A stretch of 64,000 bases of DNA from Cognaticolwellia sediminilitoris (GTDB taxonomy: Bacteria; Pseudomonadota; Gammaproteobacteria; Enterobacterales; Alteromonadaceae): the NCBI GenBank assembly GCA_002104535.1, contig NBOG01000001.1, positions 218,867 to 282,866 of the forward strand, in the 5' to 3' direction. Position numbers and translations under genes: made by a program. Below the pieces are notes generated by a model, which saw only the letters and a list, made by a program, of their open reading frames with translations, made no database searches and was not told where the DNA came from. Below, piece by piece: positions 63,583 through 64,000 of the stretch. Positions within the stretch are counted from its first letter, which is position 1. The number at the start of each line of letters is the position of its first letter.

Positions 63583-63675
63583 ATGAAACTTAATTTTTGC
63601 AAAAAAATCAGCTCAACAATTAACTTTATAATTGAAATTAAGCATATCTCAATTAGTCAGTGGGACATTGAATAA
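63583..63675 (+). CDS. Possible 30-residue small protein
   Basis: ATG 63583 is preceded by AGGA at the proper distance, and the frame encodes MKLNFCKKISSTINFIIEI and a short polar end before TAA. It lies 29 bp after the secreted TPR-like gene. It may be a real small protein, a remnant of a truncated second copy, or chance. The rest of the interval up to 63904 shows no gene. Confidence 0.25.
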   Translation: MKLNFCKKISSTINFIIEIKHISISQWDIE

Positions 63676-63904
63676 ACAGCTAACATTACTCATTACCATA
63701 GCTTATCAAACCGTCTGTAGTTTAATGAATAATGTCAACCCTTTGATACAACGCAGCTAGATAAAGTGAAAATTATTTAGCTGACGTTGTAAGCCCCTAA
63801 AACCCACCGCCCATCTATGCTACTATCAAAAACATCACATCCTTAGCTATCTACTATGGTAGATATATCTTCAGAAATAAAAGGCTAGGCATGTATCACT
63901 TTTT

Positions 63905-63917
63905 GTGCATAATGCAC
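63905..63917. promoter_or_regulatory. Perfect palindrome upstream of the last gene
   Basis: GTGCATAATGCAC is a 6+1+6 palindrome about 50 bp before the ATG at 63968, a suitable position for an operator. No regulator is recognised for it. Confidence 0.35.
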
Positions 63918-63967
63918 GCATCTTCATAGTTTATTTCCTTAATTGAAAAGTTAAAAAAGCTCGCTTT

Positions 63968-64000
63968 ATGATAAAAGACATCGATAACCTCAAGGTAAAA
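63968..64000 (+). CDS. Start of a gene running off the right edge (unidentified)
   Basis: ATG at 63968 opens a frame reading MIKDIDNLKVK to the window end without a stop. Only 11 residues are visible, the ribosome site is weak (AAAAAAG), and no identity can be assigned. Confidence 0.35.
   Translation, partial: MIKDIDNLKVK

Overview
The window is about 64 kb of AT-rich, gene-dense chromosome from a marine gammaproteobacterium, most likely Colwelliaceae or a close Alteromonadales relative (Colwellia/Thalassotalea-like). Supporting signs are MutH, YggL, YggX and TrmB of gammaproteobacterial type, a Shewanella-like Mtr cytochrome cluster, a PEP-CTERM protein, several orphan periplasmic solute-binding proteins and a marine-type polysaccharide-binding lipoprotein. 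The taxon is an inference from gene content, not from a marker-gene comparison.

Layout. 1-14.3 kb: housekeeping and stress genes: the 3' end of mutH, a diguanylate cyclase, a hexose-phosphate mutarotase, a tandem amidohydrolase pair (one apparently lacking its metal site), a DUF1289 protein, a SulP anion transporter with a strong promoter and a possible structured leader, a GntR regulator, an orphan histidine kinase, and an alkylation-repair pair (Ada/AraC/AlkA fusion plus Ogt). 14.3-25.2 kb: trmB/yggL and mutY/yggX, neighbours in E. coli, here separated by an extracellular-electron-transfer cluster (decaheme lipoprotein MtrC, decaheme MtrA, porin MtrB, diheme cytochrome c, CymA/NapC-like tetraheme quinol dehydrogenase), preceded by a near-consensus CRP/FNR-type site. 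A UbiA-family prenyltransferase follows on the opposite strand. 25.3-26.1 kb: tRNA-Phe and tRNA-Thr followed by decayed pieces of the tRNA-Thr 3' end and its terminator.

26-42 kb: an AsmA protein and a DUF4197 protein, then a complete nitrate-assimilation locus: nasT-nasS (antiterminator and nitrate sensor), a sigma54-like promoter, a leader RNA with two hexaloop hairpins and an overlapping intrinsic terminator, then nrtA-nrtB-nrtD-porin-nirB-nirD-nasA. The reading is that nitrate binding to cytoplasmic NasS frees NasT, which stabilises the second leader hairpin, prevents the terminator and lets the uptake and reductase genes be transcribed. Nitrate would enter through the porin and ABC transporter, be reduced by NasA to nitrite, and by NirBD to ammonium.

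42-49.5 kb: periplasmic binding proteins, a secreted M24 peptidase-like protein, an Ig-like/carbohydrate-binding lipoprotein, a 150-bp tandem repeat block and a PEP-CTERM protein. 49.5-61.3 kb: a minus-strand locus in which two secreted subtilases, each 821 aa with an SLH-like C-terminus, flank a secreted protein of unknown function, an FHA-GAF protein, a membrane Ser/Thr kinase with TPRs, a NarL-type histidine kinase and its response regulator. The kinase and two-component genes overlap or nearly touch, so they are probably one signalling unit. 61.3-64 kb: a well-supported candidate small RNA, a LysR regulator, a small secreted TPR-like protein and the start of a further gene.

The observations I rate highest are the nitrate leader RNA, the candidate sRNA at about 61672-61762, and the subtilase/FHA/kinase/two-component locus.
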